This document shows positions 5,903-6,997 of a DNA stretch of 6,997 nucleotides, piece after piece. Position 1 is the first letter of the stretch; every line of letters starts with the position of its first letter. The notes under the pieces were generated by a model. That model was not told the origin of the DNA and made no database searches. It worked only from the letters and a program-made list of their open reading frames with translations. The position numbers and the translations under genes are program-made. Origin of the DNA: Armatimonadota bacterium (GTDB lineage Bacteria; Armatimonadota; Zipacnadia; Zipacnadales; UBA11051); NCBI GenBank assembly GCA_003542955.1, contig DPJP01000113.1:259-7255 (forward strand), written 5' to 3'.

Positions 5903-6454
5903 ATGAACAGACTCCTGGTCCCCCTGGCAATTACCCTCCTGGCAGTCCCCGCCCTTGCCGGGCCCCAGTGGGTCAGCCTCGATCACTGGGCGTACGACGC
6001 CATGCAGAGACTCGTGGACTTGGGCGTGGCCACCGGCTTCCCTGACGGCATCTTTGGCGGCAACCGCCTCCTGACTCGCTACGAGTTCGCCGCAGCCGTC
6101 GCCCGCACGCTCGACGCTCTCGCAGCCCGGTCGGGCAACCCCGGCCCAGCGGGAGCAGAGGGGGAGCTTCACCGGGAGGAAATCGCGGCCATCCTCGCCA
6201 GGCTGGAGGCGGAGTTCAAGGCCGAGATTGCCGAGCTGCGTGGAGAACTCGACTACGGGACCCACGGCGACAATGACCTCCTGGCACGCGTCACCCATCT
6301 GGAGGAGGCCATGGAGGGCCCGAAGGTCATTACTTCGTTGGAGCACCGCATCGGCCTGCCGGGCCACCTGGATGCCGAGTACGACGCCTACCTGACCGCC
6401 GCCACGGGCATCCCGCATCAGCTCACCGACCACGCGTCCGTCGGCCCCCGCTGA
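5903..6454 (+). CDS. Short secreted SLH-domain protein with coiled coil, no beta-barrel
   Basis: This 183-aa protein starts at the ATG at 5903, with GAGGAG at 5889-5894 eight bases upstream. Residues 1-19 (MNRLLVPLAITLLAVPALA) are a clear signal peptide, with cleavage predicted after AVPALA. Residues about 21-72 form one SLH domain (DHWAYDAMQRLVDLG, GFPDGIFGGN, TRYEFAAAVARTLD), which in diderm SLH systems binds secondary polymers of the peptidoglycan. A Gly/Pro linker (NPGPAGAEG) follows, then a charged heptad-like helix at about 87-140 that would form a coiled coil across the periplasm. The last roughly 40 residues match nothing I recognise. Related SLH proteins normally continue into an outer-membrane barrel of several hundred residues; this one stops, so it is either a stand-alone periplasmic spacer or a truncated SLH-porin. 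It lies 270 bases before a second SLH gene of the same kind. Confidence 0.85.
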   Translation: MNRLLVPLAITLLAVPALAGPQWVSLDHWAYDAMQRLVDLGVATGFPDGIFGGNRLLTRYEFAAAVARTLDALAARSGNPGPAGAEGELHREEIAAILARLEAEFKAEIAELRGELDYGTHGDNDLLARVTHLEEAMEGPKVITSLEHRIGLPGHLDAEYDAYLTAATGIPHQLTDHASVGPR

Positions 6455-6485
6455 GTGTCGGCGACACCGCCACCTCAACGCGCAG

Positions 6486-6504
6486 GGCAGGCTCTCGGCC
6501 TGCC
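6486..6504. terminator. 7-bp GC hairpin after the short SLH gene
   Basis: GGCAGGC (6486-6492) pairs with GCCTGCC (6498-6504) around a 5-nt loop (TCTCG). It lies 31 bases after the stop codon of the short SLH gene, a sensible terminator position, but no T-run follows. It shares its arms with the larger palindrome at 1198-1228. Confidence 0.4.
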
Positions 6505-6597
6505 GCTTCGCCCAGCCCGCCCGCTTCCCGGCGTACACCGAGGGTCAGACGTCGCCCGACACGCCTTTGAACTCCTGTCACAAATCGGTGCACTCTC

Positions 6598-6626
6598 TTG
6601 ACGAAACACAGGATAATAGGTATATT
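6598..6626 (+). promoter_or_regulatory. Sigma70-type promoter of the downstream SLH gene
   Basis: TTGACG (6598-6603) and TATATT (6621-6626) are separated by exactly 17 bases, inside the most A/T-rich patch of an otherwise GC-rich intergenic region. Transcription would start near 6633, leaving a leader of about 90 bases. In that leader, GAGAC (6656-6660) can pair with GTCTC (6672-6676). It is the only convincing promoter I see in the window. Confidence 0.75.
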
Positions 6627-6713
6627 CTGATATAAGACCATGCACCGCAGCCATCGAGACAGCCCGCGGCGGTCTCCCGAGGCCGTGCCGCATACACAGC
6701 AATCGACGAGAAC

Positions 6714-6719
6714 AGGAGG
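6714..6719 (+). promoter_or_regulatory. Strong ribosome binding site of the right-edge SLH gene
   Basis: AGGAGG sits five bases before the ATG at 6725 and fixes that start. It is the closest match to the Shine-Dalgarno consensus in the window, which together with the promoter suggests a highly expressed envelope protein. Confidence 0.8.
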
Positions 6720-6724
6720 CTGAC

Positions 6725-6997
6725 ATGAACAGGGCTCCATTCGCCGTGGCGATGGTTGCGCTGATTTCTTTGTGTGTCAGCGCCACAACTCTGGCGGAGG
6801 ATAACCCCGCCGGGACGGTGCCTTTCGACCACTGGTCCTATGACGCGATTGAGACGCTGTGCAACGCCGGCGTCATCATCGGCTATCCGGACGGGTCCTT
6901 CCGTGGCAACCGCGGGTTGACCCGCTATGAGTTCGCCATGGCGGTGTCGCGCCTGCTTGACCGGTGGCCTCAGCTCACCCAGCCGGGCCGCCCCGGC
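6725..6997 (+). CDS. N-terminus of a secreted SLH-domain protein (probable SLH-porin), 3' partial
   Basis: Ninety-one codons are open from the ATG at 6725 to the window edge. Residues 1-24 form a signal peptide (MNRAPFAVAMVALISLCVS, then ATTLA), with cleavage likely after Ala24. Residues about 33-80 are an SLH domain, with FDHWSYDAIETLCNAGV, GYPDGSFRGN and TRYEFAMAVSRLLD. It is clearly paralogous to the SLH domain of the gene at 5903, sharing DHW.YDA, G.PDG.F.GN and TRYEFA. The last visible residues (QPGRPG) look like the beginning of a Gly/Pro linker, as in that neighbour. By family pattern the missing part would be a coiled coil and a beta-barrel, but neither can be seen. The product should be exported and anchored to the cell wall. 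It has its own promoter. Confidence 0.88.
   Translation, partial: MNRAPFAVAMVALISLCVSATTLAEDNPAGTVPFDHWSYDAIETLCNAGVIIGYPDGSFRGNRGLTRYEFAMAVSRLLDRWPQLTQPGRPG

Noticed and set aside
5837..6538. 233-codon minus-strand frame over the short SLH gene
   Set aside because: The plus strand encodes a clear signal peptide, SLH domain and coiled coil with a good ribosome binding site; the minus frame is a shadow.

Overview
The window is GC-rich, gene-dense bacterial DNA. Its most telling taxonomic marker is a family of secreted proteins that start with a signal peptide and one SLH domain and, in related proteins, end in an outer-membrane beta-barrel. That architecture belongs to diderm bacteria that tether the outer membrane through SLH domains (Armatimonadota, Deinococcota, Cyanobacteria and relatives). 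My best guess is an Armatimonadota-like, probably environmental, genome. This is inference from protein style only.

Layout from left to right, all genes on the + strand. (1) Bases 1-1161 hold the C-terminal part of a beta-barrel outer-membrane protein whose N-terminus lies outside the window. (2) Bases 1299-2552 hold a complete methylaspartate ammonia-lyase (Mal, enolase superfamily). Its catalytic and metal residues fall almost exactly at the numbering of the clostridial enzyme, but one substrate-pocket residue differs. (3) Bases 2786-3625 hold a TIM-barrel sugar phosphate isomerase/epimerase-like protein with its own strong ribosome binding site. (4) A 10-bp GC-rich hairpin follows that gene, and immediately after it sits a complete-looking group II intron (3688-5566). 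The intron has a GTGCG 5' end, a 466-aa endonuclease-less reverse transcriptase/maturase, a domain V with a CGC triad and a domain VI with a single bulged branch-point A. (5) Bases 5567-5902 carry no gene but hold a cluster of three REP-like palindromes in direct, inverted, direct order. (6) Bases 5903-6454 encode a short SLH plus coiled-coil secreted protein with no barrel. (7) A good sigma70-type promoter at 6598-6626 drives a second SLH protein that runs off the right edge.

The genes fall into three unrelated themes. Cell-envelope SLH/porin genes flank the window. Two small-molecule enzymes (Mal and the isomerase) sit side by side; they may be co-transcribed, but no shared substrate can be shown. 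The mobile intron uses the isomerase terminator hairpin as its home. I found no convincing new defence or other multi-gene system. The best leads are the substituted Mal pocket, the intron/terminator arrangement with its unusually clean 3' end, the palindromic repeat cluster, and the barrel-less SLH protein.
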